Shown one piece after another: positions 1 to 5,213 of a stretch of DNA of 5,213 nucleotides (its first letter is position 1; each line of letters opens with the position of its first letter). The stretch spans positions 1 through 5,213 of the forward strand of contig JAQVZV010000060.1 in the NCBI GenBank assembly GCA_028708005.1, given 5' to 3'. A program made the translations under genes and the position numbers. The DNA is from Bacilli bacterium. GTDB taxonomy: Bacteria > Bacillota_I > Bacilli_A > RF39 > UBA660. Under the pieces are notes generated by a model. The model searched no databases, was not told where the DNA came from, and worked only from the letters and a program-made list of their open reading frames with translations.

Positions 1-5
1 TCCTC
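1..5 (-). promoter_or_regulatory. Possible ribosome-binding site of the riboswitch-controlled gene
   Basis: Read on the minus strand the first five bases are GAGGA, a Shine-Dalgarno-like sequence at the very end of the leader that follows the riboswitch terminator. If it is real, the start codon of the FMN-controlled gene lies about 5-10 bases outside the left edge. The motif is short and could be chance; its placement downstream of the terminator is the main argument for it. Confidence 0.3.
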
Positions 6-42
6 ATTGCAAAGCATAAAAAAGTATACTTTCTCATGCAAT

Positions 43-73
43 AAAAATGCCCTGAAAGACAATCCTTCAGGGC
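43..73 (-). terminator. Intrinsic terminator of the FMN riboswitch
   Basis: On the minus strand an 8-bp perfect stem (GCCCTGAA-type arms at 66-73 and 49-56, 9-base loop) is followed after one base by five T residues (complement of 43-47). It lies about 35 bases downstream of the RFN aptamer, as expected for an FMN-controlled transcription attenuator. Its 5' arm is also complementary to the 5' strand of aptamer helix P1 (223-230), so an alternative antiterminator pairing can be drawn. Expected behaviour from known FMN riboswitches: FMN binding allows the terminator to form and switches the downstream gene off. Confidence 0.88.
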
Positions 74-106
74 TAATTTTTCTCAACAGAAAAAAACAGA
101 AAAATC

Positions 107-233
107 TTTCTTCTTCCATCCAGACTATACTGTCGGCTCCGGACTTAAACCGGATCTGCCATAAAAGGCTCGCGGGCTCTCAAAAAATCGCTTGATTACC
201 GCCGGTAAGGATTTACACCTATCCCTGAAGAAA
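107..233 (-). promoter_or_regulatory. FMN riboswitch (RFN element)
   Basis: The minus strand carries the hallmark conserved blocks of the RFN element in the right order: AGGTGTAAATCCTTACCGGCGGTAAT-like 5' core (around 190-220), GAGCCCGCGAGCC (around 168-180), GCAGATCCGGTTTAAGTCCGGAGCC as a hairpin (around 133-159), and CCGACAGTATAGTCTGGATGG (around 117-137). Helix P1 closes the element through 227-233 pairing with 107-113. The family binds flavin mononucleotide and controls riboflavin synthesis (ribDEBAH-type) or riboflavin uptake (ribU-type) genes. The controlled gene would lie off the left edge; which of these it is cannot be told. A short open plus-strand frame across this region is only a shadow of the RNA. 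Confidence 0.97.
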
Positions 234-309
234 TATCAATATTTTATTTTAACAATCCCAAAAAGCTTAAAATGATGTACTGTAATTTCATACTCATTTC
301 ATTGATAAA

Positions 310-338
310 AATATACCATATATCCGATCAATTTTCAA
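310..338 (-). promoter_or_regulatory. Sigma-A-type promoter driving the FMN riboswitch leader
   Basis: On the minus strand a TTGAAA -35 box (333-338) is separated by exactly 17 bases from a TATATT -10 box (310-315). Transcription would start near 303, about 70 bases before the first base of the aptamer. Position and orientation make it the natural promoter for the riboswitch transcript. Each box is one mismatch from the consensus. Confidence 0.7.
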
Positions 339-410
339 TAGCTTTGAAATATTTTCCTTGTTCACCATTTCACCCACCGCTATAAGTCAATACTTTTAAA
401 AATTTTTCAC

Positions 411-433
411 CCGCTTTTACAGGTTAAAGGCGG
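411..433. repeat. 9-bp inverted repeat (hairpin)
   Basis: CCGCTTTTA (411-419) pairs with TAAAGGCGG (425-433) around the loop CAGGT, with one G-U pair in the RNA of the plus strand. Neither side has a T-run directly after the stem, so it is not a standard terminator; the minus-strand side has a T-rich run only about nine bases further on. Its role is unknown. Confidence 0.5.
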
Positions 434-720
434 ACGTATTACAGATCAGACATACAAGAGAAGAAGCAGATTGTCATATGGATTAAGGTGGCATATATTC
501 TCCACCGTTCACCTTTGGGTATGCCTGGGTTACAATCATTAGTTTATTTTATTTTATTTTTCATCTCATCTCAATCTCATCTCGGGCTGTCTTCAATCAA
601 TCCGGGACAAGAAATAACCTTTTAATTTTTTTAGAAGAAATAGCAAAAATAGATTATATTTTAGCAAATTATGACTACTTTTATTTTGGTAATAATGCTA
701 TTATAATTGTTAGTGTTTTA

Positions 721-750
721 TTGAATTTTATAATTATGGTTTTTTATAAT
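721..750 (+). promoter_or_regulatory. Candidate sigma-A promoter upstream of the 533-aa gene
   Basis: TTGAAT (721-726), an 18-base spacer, and a perfect TATAAT (745-750). It is the best plus-strand promoter match I found between the riboswitch unit and the gene beginning at 1007, and would give a leader of roughly 250 bases. In such AT-rich DNA a TATAAT box is easy to find by chance. Confidence 0.38.
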
Positions 751-992
751 GAAGAAAAATATGTCTTGGGATATAATCTTAACAAAATTTGGGCAGGTAA
801 GAGTAAGGTTAGCAGTTGGAATTTATATATAATATATAGGGGATGGAATGTTCTATAAAGAAATGGACAGGAGCAAAAGACGTGCAATTATTGTATTATG
901 GACAAGTGTTTTTTGCAGGATTTTTATTATACAATAAACAGACAAGCTAAGACAGATAAGCGTATTACTTGTATCGATGGTAATATTATGGT

Positions 993-997
993 GGAGG
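993..997 (+). promoter_or_regulatory. Ribosome-binding site that fixes a TTG start
   Basis: GGAGG lies nine bases before the TTG at 1007. An in-frame TAG at 998-1000 rules out any start further upstream, and the next in-frame ATG is 33 codons inside the conserved N-terminal region, past the candidate catalytic cysteine. The TTG is therefore the most credible start. Confidence 0.75.
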
Positions 998-1006
998 TAG
1001 ATTTTA

Positions 1007-2608
1007 TTGATACTGGATATAAAACCTTTAAGAGATCAAAGACGGAATTGTTTTGAAGATATACTGGCTACTCTTGCACCGTATTACTCACGTGACTATG
1101 AATTAATGTTTGCTGAATCATGGAATTTTTCGCTAATACCTTACAATACAAATTCTAATTTACTATTGTGTGATAGAATAGTGATTAAACACTCTAATAT
1201 GTTTTCCTTTCTCCAAAAATACCATGGGATAATGCTTAAAACATATAAATGTTATTCATTATCAGAAGTGCTTTTTAAAATAAATGCAGAGTTATTGACT
1301 GGGAATCCAACAATAATATCGATACCTAGATATTGGTGCCCTTGGTCACCTTTATATAAAAAACAGCTTGATAATATTAAGCATTCTTTCATTATTATTG
1401 GAATTGATAAAGAAAAAGATTCTTTGATTTGTACAGATCCTTTTTATATGAAATATAAAGTACTCTTACCGATAAAAGAGCTTCAGGTAGATTACATTTC
1501 AGTTAGTACTCTTGATTTTCTTGATATTGATGTTCCAATAAATTGGCAAGAAATACTGGAACAGGCTGTATTCCAACTTAAGAGCAAAACAGATTATTTC
1601 AATAACTCCTTTGATGCGATCCGATGTTTAGGCATCGAGATTGCACAAATATCAAATTTGAATGAACAAATACAAACCAATGCAGAATCGTCACTTGAAA
1701 AGAAAATATATGACATTGACTATAGTAGAAGAAATTTTTCCATATTATTGGAATATATCGGGAACCGTTATAATGGGGAATTAATACCACTATCCAATAT
1801 AATGATGCAAGTTGCTGGTAAATGGAATGCTGTTTATTCACTATTGCTAAAAGCTTATTATAAAATGAACAACACATCCGGGAAAGAATCCATTTCTATA
1901 CTTAAAAGAGCAGGATCTATTATAAATCAAATTGCGGACATTGAAGAACAGACCTCTGATATGATATTAGAAAAACTTCATAAAAAACCAACCCGGGTAT
2001 CTCATGTTGCATACAACTTAACGCAAAAAAAGGAAAACGTATTAGATGACAATAAATTTGAATTCTTAAATTTGTCGGATTTTTTTAATAATAACTGTTT
2101 TGGCAAAGAAGCATCTCTTGCATGCACTGCCGATATTAATGAACGAGGAAGTTATATAATAAGTGTTGGTTTGCCTAATAAAAAAATATGGCAAATTGAT
2201 AATATGAAATTTAGCTTTCCTGAAGTTTTAGAAGGGCATAAAAATAATATATCATGTCTCAGGCAAGTTATATATGTTCCCTATGGAAAATATTCCGGGA
2301 TAATGATACTGGGCTGTGCAGTGATGGGTAATCAAATTGAAAATATAGAAATTGAATACGACGATGAATATACTCAAAAAATAAGCTTGGAATTAACTGA
2401 TGCATGGTTTCCTGAACCGATTTTTGGCGAAAAAATAGCCTGGCAAGGACAATATGTAACAAGAATACATAATGCAGTAGAAATTATACCTCATAAGATT
2501 AATATATATGCTCACTTCCATGCATTAACAAATGCAAAGAATATTGTAGCAATTCATTTGCCATACTGCCCTAATATCCACATTTTTGCTATCTCATTGC
2601 TTAAATGA
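1007..2608 (+). CDS. BtrH/C39-like papain-fold protein with C-terminal beta-sandwich domain
   Basis: A 533-residue protein starting at TTG. Residues 1-175 resemble the BtrH N-terminal domain (papain-like/C39-like fold): an N-terminal NCFEDILATL motif with candidate nucleophile C15, the ESWNF segment (38-42), KHSFIIIGID with candidate H126, and a CTDPF motif with D144, giving a plausible Cys-His-Asp triad. BtrH of butirosin biosynthesis transfers an acyl group from a carrier protein to an aminoglycoside, so an acyltransferase or peptidase-like role is likely. Residues about 178-330 are mostly helical, like the helical part (DUF4872 type) that follows this fold in relatives. Residues about 350-533 form a probable beta-sandwich: FSFPEVLEG, VIYVPYGKYSGIMILGCA, GNQIENIEIEY, and the closing IHLPY...IHIFAISL pattern known from accessory domains of bacterial glycoside hydrolases. 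No signal peptide or membrane segment is seen, so it is probably cytoplasmic. Fold assignment is fairly sure; substrate is unknown. Confidence 0.85.
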   Translation: MILDIKPLRDQRRNCFEDILATLAPYYSRDYELMFAESWNFSLIPYNTNSNLLLCDRIVIKHSNMFSFLQKYHGIMLKTYKCYSLSEVLFKINAELLTGNPTIISIPRYWCPWSPLYKKQLDNIKHSFIIIGIDKEKDSLICTDPFYMKYKVLLPIKELQVDYISVSTLDFLDIDVPINWQEILEQAVFQLKSKTDYFNNSFDAIRCLGIEIAQISNLNEQIQTNAESSLEKKIYDIDYSRRNFSILLEYIGNRYNGELIPLSNIMMQVAGKWNAVYSLLLKAYYKMNNTSGKESISILKRAGSIINQIADIEEQTSDMILEKLHKKPTRVSHVAYNLTQKKENVLDDNKFEFLNLSDFFNNNCFGKEASLACTADINERGSYIISVGLPNKKIWQIDNMKFSFPEVLEGHKNNISCLRQVIYVPYGKYSGIMILGCAVMGNQIENIEIEYDDEYTQKISLELTDAWFPEPIFGEKIAWQGQYVTRIHNAVEIIPHKINIYAHFHALTNAKNIVAIHLPYCPNIHIFAISLLK

Positions 2609-2672
2609 AATGAATACTTTCGGATTATATAATATTCAGGTAAGGTTGCTTTTTTATCCTTAAAGTTATTTA

Positions 2673-2701
2673 TTGACACTTTAATTTTTATTTAGTATGA
2701 T
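2673..2701 (+). promoter_or_regulatory. Near-consensus sigma-A promoter for the amidohydrolase operon
   Basis: A perfect TTGACA (2673-2678), a 17-base spacer, and TATGAT (2696-2701), one mismatch from TATAAT. It is the strongest promoter match in the window. It points toward the amidohydrolase gene and would give an unusually long leader of about 430 bases with several inverted repeats, which leaves room for leader-level control or for an unseen small RNA. Confidence 0.6.
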
Positions 2702-2791
2702 TAAATGGCAGATAAATGAATATATTGACAACAGATGTTGTAAAAACACATTTATGCCTATGTTGAAATACGTTTTTATTATGCTATGGCA

Positions 2792-2811
2792 AAGTATAAA
2801 GGATTATACTT
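2792..2811. repeat. 7-bp inverted repeat (hairpin) in the leader
   Basis: AAGTATA (2792-2798) and TATACTT (2805-2811) are perfect complements around the loop AAGGAT. There is no following T-run, so it is not a terminator. A related 12-base palindrome AAAGTATACTTT occurs at 21-32 in the riboswitch leader, probably by chance in AT-rich DNA. Confidence 0.4.
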
Positions 2812-2891
2812 GTATACCCACGCTAGGAGCCCACTCGGAAACGCCTCCTAATAAAATCACATTAGAAAAGCACGTATTTCATGCATAAAGC

Positions 2892-2943
2892 ACCAGTTAA
2901 GCTTGAGTGGCTAAAAATTAATGAATTATATATTTTAACTGGT
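2892..2943. repeat. 9-bp inverted repeat ACCAGTTAA/TTAACTGGT
   Basis: Perfect 9-base arms at 2892-2900 and 2935-2943 enclose 34 bases of very AT-rich sequence. GGCTAAAAA (2909-2917) inside the loop and AGCTAAAAA (2944-2952) just after the second arm form an imperfect direct repeat. The layout could be a long-loop RNA stem in the amidohydrolase leader or a pair of half-sites for a DNA-binding protein; nothing in the sequence decides between these. Confidence 0.5.
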
Positions 2944-3137
2944 AGCTAAAAACACGTTAAATGTTCTTGCGTTGGAATATCGTAATTCTTGAGTTAATAC
3001 AAAGAAGATCAATAATTGTTATCTCATAAGCTTGAACAAAACTGGTGTAAAAATAATACTTTCGTACATTAATTAACCTAATTAAAAAGCTATAAAGACA
3101 TTCAAAAAATATACTATAATACGAGGAGCATTAAATT

Positions 3138-4025
3138 ATGAAATCTATAAGGAAAATTGATATCCATACTCATGTAAGAACCGGTACAGGTATTAAGCGT
3201 ATGGGGACAGATACAACCTTTGCCACACCCGAAGAATTAATAGGTATGTATAAAATTATGGGCATATGCAAAGGAGTAATTTTACCCGGAATTAATATTG
3301 AATGCTCCGACCGAATCCAATCTAACGAAGACGTAATACATGTAATCGAAAATTATCCAGAGCATTTCTATTGGTTCTGTAATATCGACCCACGAATGGG
3401 GAAAAACAGCCCAAATACTGACTTATCTTATTTTATTAGTTATTATAAAGAGCTTGGTGCAAAAGGCGTTGGAGAGATATGTTGTAACTTATATTTTGAT
3501 GACCCCTATGTCGAAAATCTATTCTTCCACTGTGAAAAAAATAATATGCCGGTGATATTTCATATAGGGCACAAAATAGGTGAATGTTACGGACTTGTTG
3601 ATGATCTGGGATTGCCTAGGTTAGAGAAAGAATTGCAAAAGTACCCTAATTTAATATTTTTAGGGCATTCTCAAGCTTTTTGGTCTGAAATAAGCATGGA
3701 TATAGACGATGAAACGAGAAAGAAGTGTAATACCGGGAAAGTGATTCCCGGAAGAGTAGTTATGCTTATGAAAAAATACCCGAACTTATGCGGAGATATT
3801 TCAGCACATAGTGGATATAATGCATTAACTCGGGACCCTGAGTTCGGATATGCTTTTATTGAAGAATTCCAGGATAAGCTCTATTTTGGTACGGATATAT
3901 GTGCTCCAAGGGATTATCCTAACTTATATAGTTGGTTAGATGAAGCATTGAAAAACAAAAAAATATCATACACAGCATATAAAAAGATATGCTACGAAAA
4001 TGCTGCTATTCTTCTAGGAATATGA
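3138..4025 (+). CDS. Metal-dependent amidohydrolase (Amidohydro_2-type TIM barrel)
   Basis: A 295-residue soluble protein, a normal length for the compact amidohydrolase-2 (PF04909-like) family, which hydrolyses or decarboxylates small carbon-nitrogen or carboxylic substrates in a metal-bound beta/alpha barrel. Visible active-site elements are the N-terminal DIHTH motif (metal ligands H10 and H12), GVGEI with E113 on an inner strand, FHIGH (H142, with H145 nearby), FLGHS (H177) and FGTD (D253, the typical C-terminal acid). All expected ligands are present, so it should be active; substrate cannot be predicted. The ATG start is supported by GAGGAG nine bases upstream (3123-3128). The next gene follows after 25 bases, so the two are probably co-transcribed. 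Its base composition is less AT-rich than that of the following gene, which may mean a different history. Its place between two BtrH-like genes suggests a hydrolysis step on a natural product or its acyl group (inference). Confidence 0.92.
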   Translation: MKSIRKIDIHTHVRTGTGIKRMGTDTTFATPEELIGMYKIMGICKGVILPGINIECSDRIQSNEDVIHVIENYPEHFYWFCNIDPRMGKNSPNTDLSYFISYYKELGAKGVGEICCNLYFDDPYVENLFFHCEKNNMPVIFHIGHKIGECYGLVDDLGLPRLEKELQKYPNLIFLGHSQAFWSEISMDIDDETRKKCNTGKVIPGRVVMLMKKYPNLCGDISAHSGYNALTRDPEFGYAFIEEFQDKLYFGTDICAPRDYPNLYSWLDEALKNKKISYTAYKKICYENAAILLGI

Positions 4026-4050
4026 TTTTAACAGACATACGAGGTGTCTT

Positions 4051-5103
4051 ATGATTAAAAAATTACCAATTATAAAACCACCAATTAATACATATTTAAG
4101 TCATGGTTACCATTTGTCAGCCATGATGAATTATAAAGAGTTTCTACCATGGTTTCATTCAAATTATATTCACTTAAAGTGCTTAAAAGAATTAACGAAA
4201 GAATTAGTATGTGATTTAAATTTCTTCTTCCCTGATGGCTTGGATTATTTACAAAGTGTTCCTTTTATTAAAAAACAATTTATTTTTAAAGATATTTTAT
4301 CATATTTTGAATACGATATAATTAATTTTTTTAAAAACATTATAAGTGAAGGATATTATATTTGCACTTTTGTAGATGAATATTATATCCCAAGCAAGAA
4401 TCTTTTCCAGAAAGAACATAATAGCCATAGAATTTTACTATACGGTTTTGACGATGAGCTTGATATTTTTAATGTATGTGGATGGGATAAAAACGGTATT
4501 TATAGCATTAAAGAATTAGTTAGCTATAAAGATTTAGCGGCAGCATTTCAAAGTAAATATAACGAAGATATCTTGCTATCAAAAAGAGGGATTTTTTGTT
4601 TTAAGCTGGATGTAAGCTATTTTGAATCTCATGAATATAAGTTTGATATTGAATATGTTTATAGAGAAATAAACGATTATTTAACGTCAAATAATGTTTC
4701 AGAGAAATTTGGTATGTATTACAATAAATTAGATCCAGAGAAATATTCCTTTGGAATTAGTGTTTATAATGATTTTAAAAAATACTTGTATAAATTAATT
4801 GATAATGAAGCAAACGCAAGTAATATTGCCGTACATGCGATATGGGAACATAAAAAATGTATGCTTATGAGAATTAATTACCTGAAAGAAATGAAATTTA
4901 TTTCAGACGTTGGAATAACGGATGGATATGAAGAAATTGAAAAAAAAGCTTATCAATGTAGGAATTTAATGCTAAAATACCGTGCTCATAAAGAGACGAA
5001 TATAATACACAGAATGTTAAATTTAATTAAAATTATTGAAAATCAAGAAAGAAATTTGCTTGAAAAATTATTGTATGACATTAAATCTACTAATAGTATA
5101 TAA
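4051..5103 (+). CDS. BtrH/C39-like protein, probably lacking the catalytic cysteine
   Basis: A 350-residue protein preceded by GAGGTG a few bases before its ATG. Residues 1-185 look like the same papain-like/C39-like fold as the 533-aa protein: an N-terminal LPIIKPPINTYLSHGYHLSAM-type segment, LPWFHSNYIHL (32-42), then EHNSHRILLYGFDDE with H126, and FNVCGWDKNG with D146 at the position of the DP acid. The first cysteine is C44, beyond the N-terminal helix where the nucleophile should sit (T14, S17 and H18 occupy that region), so it may be non-catalytic or use another residue. Residues about 195-345 are a helical bundle with an EHKKCMLMRINYL helix and a closing IIENQERNLLEKLL helix, parallel to the helical part of the 533-aa protein. 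No signal peptide or membrane segment is visible. The gene is strikingly AT-rich. I infer a carrier-protein or substrate-binding partner role in the same pathway as the amidohydrolase; the specific function is unknown. Confidence 0.82.
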   Translation: MIKKLPIIKPPINTYLSHGYHLSAMMNYKEFLPWFHSNYIHLKCLKELTKELVCDLNFFFPDGLDYLQSVPFIKKQFIFKDILSYFEYDIINFFKNIISEGYYICTFVDEYYIPSKNLFQKEHNSHRILLYGFDDELDIFNVCGWDKNGIYSIKELVSYKDLAAAFQSKYNEDILLSKRGIFCFKLDVSYFESHEYKFDIEYVYREINDYLTSNNVSEKFGMYYNKLDPEKYSFGISVYNDFKKYLYKLIDNEANASNIAVHAIWEHKKCMLMRINYLKEMKFISDVGITDGYEEIEKKAYQCRNLMLKYRAHKETNIIHRMLNLIKIIENQERNLLEKLLYDIKSTNSI

Positions 5104-5109
5104 ATGGGC

Positions 5110-5135
5110 AATGAATTCCGTCAGAATTCATTTTT
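5110..5135 (+). terminator. Intrinsic terminator of the amidohydrolase operon
   Basis: AATGAATTC (5110-5118) pairs perfectly with GAATTCATT (5124-5132) around the loop CGTCA, and the stem runs into five T residues (5131-5135). It begins six bases after the stop codon of the 350-aa gene. The stem has only two G-C pairs plus A-T pairs, so it may be weak, but position and form fit a rho-independent terminator. The minus-strand side has no T-run, so it is not clearly bidirectional. Confidence 0.75.
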
Positions 5136-5142
5136 ATCAGCT

Positions 5143-5213
5143 TTACACCTGAATGTAGTCGTAATGTATGTAGTTGGGTGGATCAAATAACTGTTTATTT
5201 CGAATTATGGCGA
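5143..5213 (-). CDS. Possible C-terminal end of a minus-strand gene (partial)
   Basis: On the minus strand a frame is open from the right edge to a TAA stop (5143-5145). Its last residues read QLFDPPNYIHYDYIQV, which looks protein-like, and the stop sits just beyond the plus-strand terminator, as expected for converging genes. Only 23 codons are visible, I do not recognise the family, and chance cannot be excluded. Confidence 0.35.
   Translation of the reverse strand, partial: AIIRNKQLFDPPNYIHYDYIQV

Larger units (their letters stand above)
400..858 (+). pseudogene. Possible decayed coding frame (unidentified)
   Basis: One reading frame is open from 400 to 483, broken by a single TAA at 484-486, and open again to the TAA at 856-858 (123 codons in the second part). 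In DNA this AT-rich such a run without stops is uncommon. The translation includes KADVLQIRHTREEADCHMD before the stop, and afterwards GYAWVTIISLFYFIF and NNAIIIVSVLLNFIIMVFY, both of which could be membrane segments. There is no ATG, GTG or TTG with a ribosome-binding site near the beginning, and the first in-frame TTG/ATG (721, 736) would give only about 40-45 residues. I do not recognise the family. T-rich DNA favours hydrophobic residues and few stops on this strand, so the frame could still be noncoding. Confidence 0.22.
339..1006. other. Gene-poor stretch between divergent transcription units
   Basis: About 670 bases without a convincing intact gene. It separates the leftward FMN riboswitch unit from the rightward genes. 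What can be seen: a 9-bp hairpin at 411-433, a second small stem (GGTGG 487-491 with CCACC 502-506), a TCATC-type short tandem-like run around 561-583, a plus-strand frame open from 487 to 858 without a usable start, a candidate promoter at 721-750, and a strong ribosome-binding site at 993-997. The part from about 410 to 610 is visibly less AT-rich than 610-1000, which suggests that two pieces of different origin meet near 610. Confidence 0.6.
2609..3137. other. 529-bp intergenic region with promoter and inverted repeats
   Basis: This gap separates the 533-aa gene from the amidohydrolase gene although both read the same way. It contains a near-consensus promoter (2673-2701), a hairpin at 2792-2811, a wider inverted repeat TAGGAG/CTCCTA (2824-2829 with 2845-2850) inside a locally GC-richer patch (about 2817-2850), and a 9-bp inverted repeat at 2892-2943. 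I see no convincing terminator behind the first gene: the T-run at 2650-2656 has no proper stem before it. A 63-codon frame beginning at 2697 has no ribosome-binding site and its ATG lies inside the -10 box, so I do not call it a gene. No known riboswitch class or T-box motif is recognised. Confidence 0.6.

Noticed and set aside
7..195. Plus-strand 62-codon frame over the left edge
   Set aside because: It lies across the terminator and FMN aptamer on the opposite strand, has no ribosome-binding site, and its sequence is fully explained by the conserved RNA.
294..368. 24-codon minus-strand frame starting at ATG 366-368 with GGTGG-like sequence upstream
   Set aside because: It overlaps the riboswitch promoter on the same strand and would lie mostly upstream of that transcription start; too short to support.
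843..950. 35-codon frame starting at ATG 843
   Set aside because: The only purine-rich sequence (AGGGG) abuts the ATG with no spacing, and there is no recognisable product or precursor motif; considered as a leader peptide and not supported.
1599..1877. 92-codon minus-strand frame inside the 533-aa gene
   Set aside because: Antisense shadow of a well-supported gene, with no ribosome-binding site or recognisable protein. The same holds for the minus-strand frame at 2268-2462.
2817..2850. GC-richer patch with TAGGAG/CTCCTA considered as a T-box or other riboswitch core
   Set aside because: No T-box sequence, no specifier-loop arrangement and no other riboswitch consensus could be found; only a simple 6-bp inverted repeat remains.
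2697..2888. 63-codon plus-strand frame in the intergenic region
   Set aside because: No Shine-Dalgarno sequence, the ATG is part of the -10 box of the best promoter, and the product resembles no protein I know.
3115..3120. Perfect TATAAT just before the amidohydrolase ribosome-binding site
   Set aside because: Transcription would start inside the Shine-Dalgarno sequence and there is no -35 box at a suitable distance; most likely chance in AT-rich DNA.

Overview
The window looks like a chromosomal segment of a low-GC Gram-positive bacterium (Firmicutes, most likely Clostridia or a related class). The DNA is AT-rich, ribosome-binding sites are strong purine-rich sequences, one gene starts with TTG, the promoters are sigma-A-like with AT-rich spacers, and an FMN riboswitch is coupled to an intrinsic terminator. 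The species cannot be named from this sequence.

Left edge (1-338, minus strand): a complete FMN riboswitch unit reads leftward out of the window. It has a sigma-A-type promoter (310-338), the RFN aptamer (107-233), an intrinsic terminator (43-73) and possibly the ribosome-binding site of the controlled gene at 1-5. The riboflavin biosynthesis or uptake gene itself lies just outside the window.

339-1006: a gene-poor stretch with a strong small hairpin, a long open but startless frame that may be a decayed gene, and a candidate promoter for the first full gene.

1007-5103, plus strand: three full-length genes. The first (533 aa) combines an N-terminal papain-like/C39-like domain of the BtrH type (candidate Cys-His-Asp triad), a helical middle part, and a C-terminal beta-sandwich of a kind I associate with secreted glycoside hydrolases. 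After a 529-bp gap holding a near-consensus promoter and inverted repeats come two tightly spaced genes: a metal-dependent amidohydrolase (295 aa) and a second BtrH/C39-like protein (350 aa) that lacks the expected N-terminal cysteine. A hairpin terminator (5110-5135) closes the unit. The last 71 bases may hold the C-terminal end of a converging minus-strand gene.

Working model (inference): BtrH-type proteins are known as acyltransferases of natural-product pathways (butirosin BtrH moves an acyl group from a carrier protein to an aminoglycoside) and related proteins often sit in or near peptide or aminoglycoside assembly clusters. Two such folds around an amidohydrolase suggest a small acyl-transfer/hydrolysis cassette acting on a secondary metabolite or modified peptide. 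No carrier protein, NRPS, PKS or transporter is in the window, so the substrate cannot be named.
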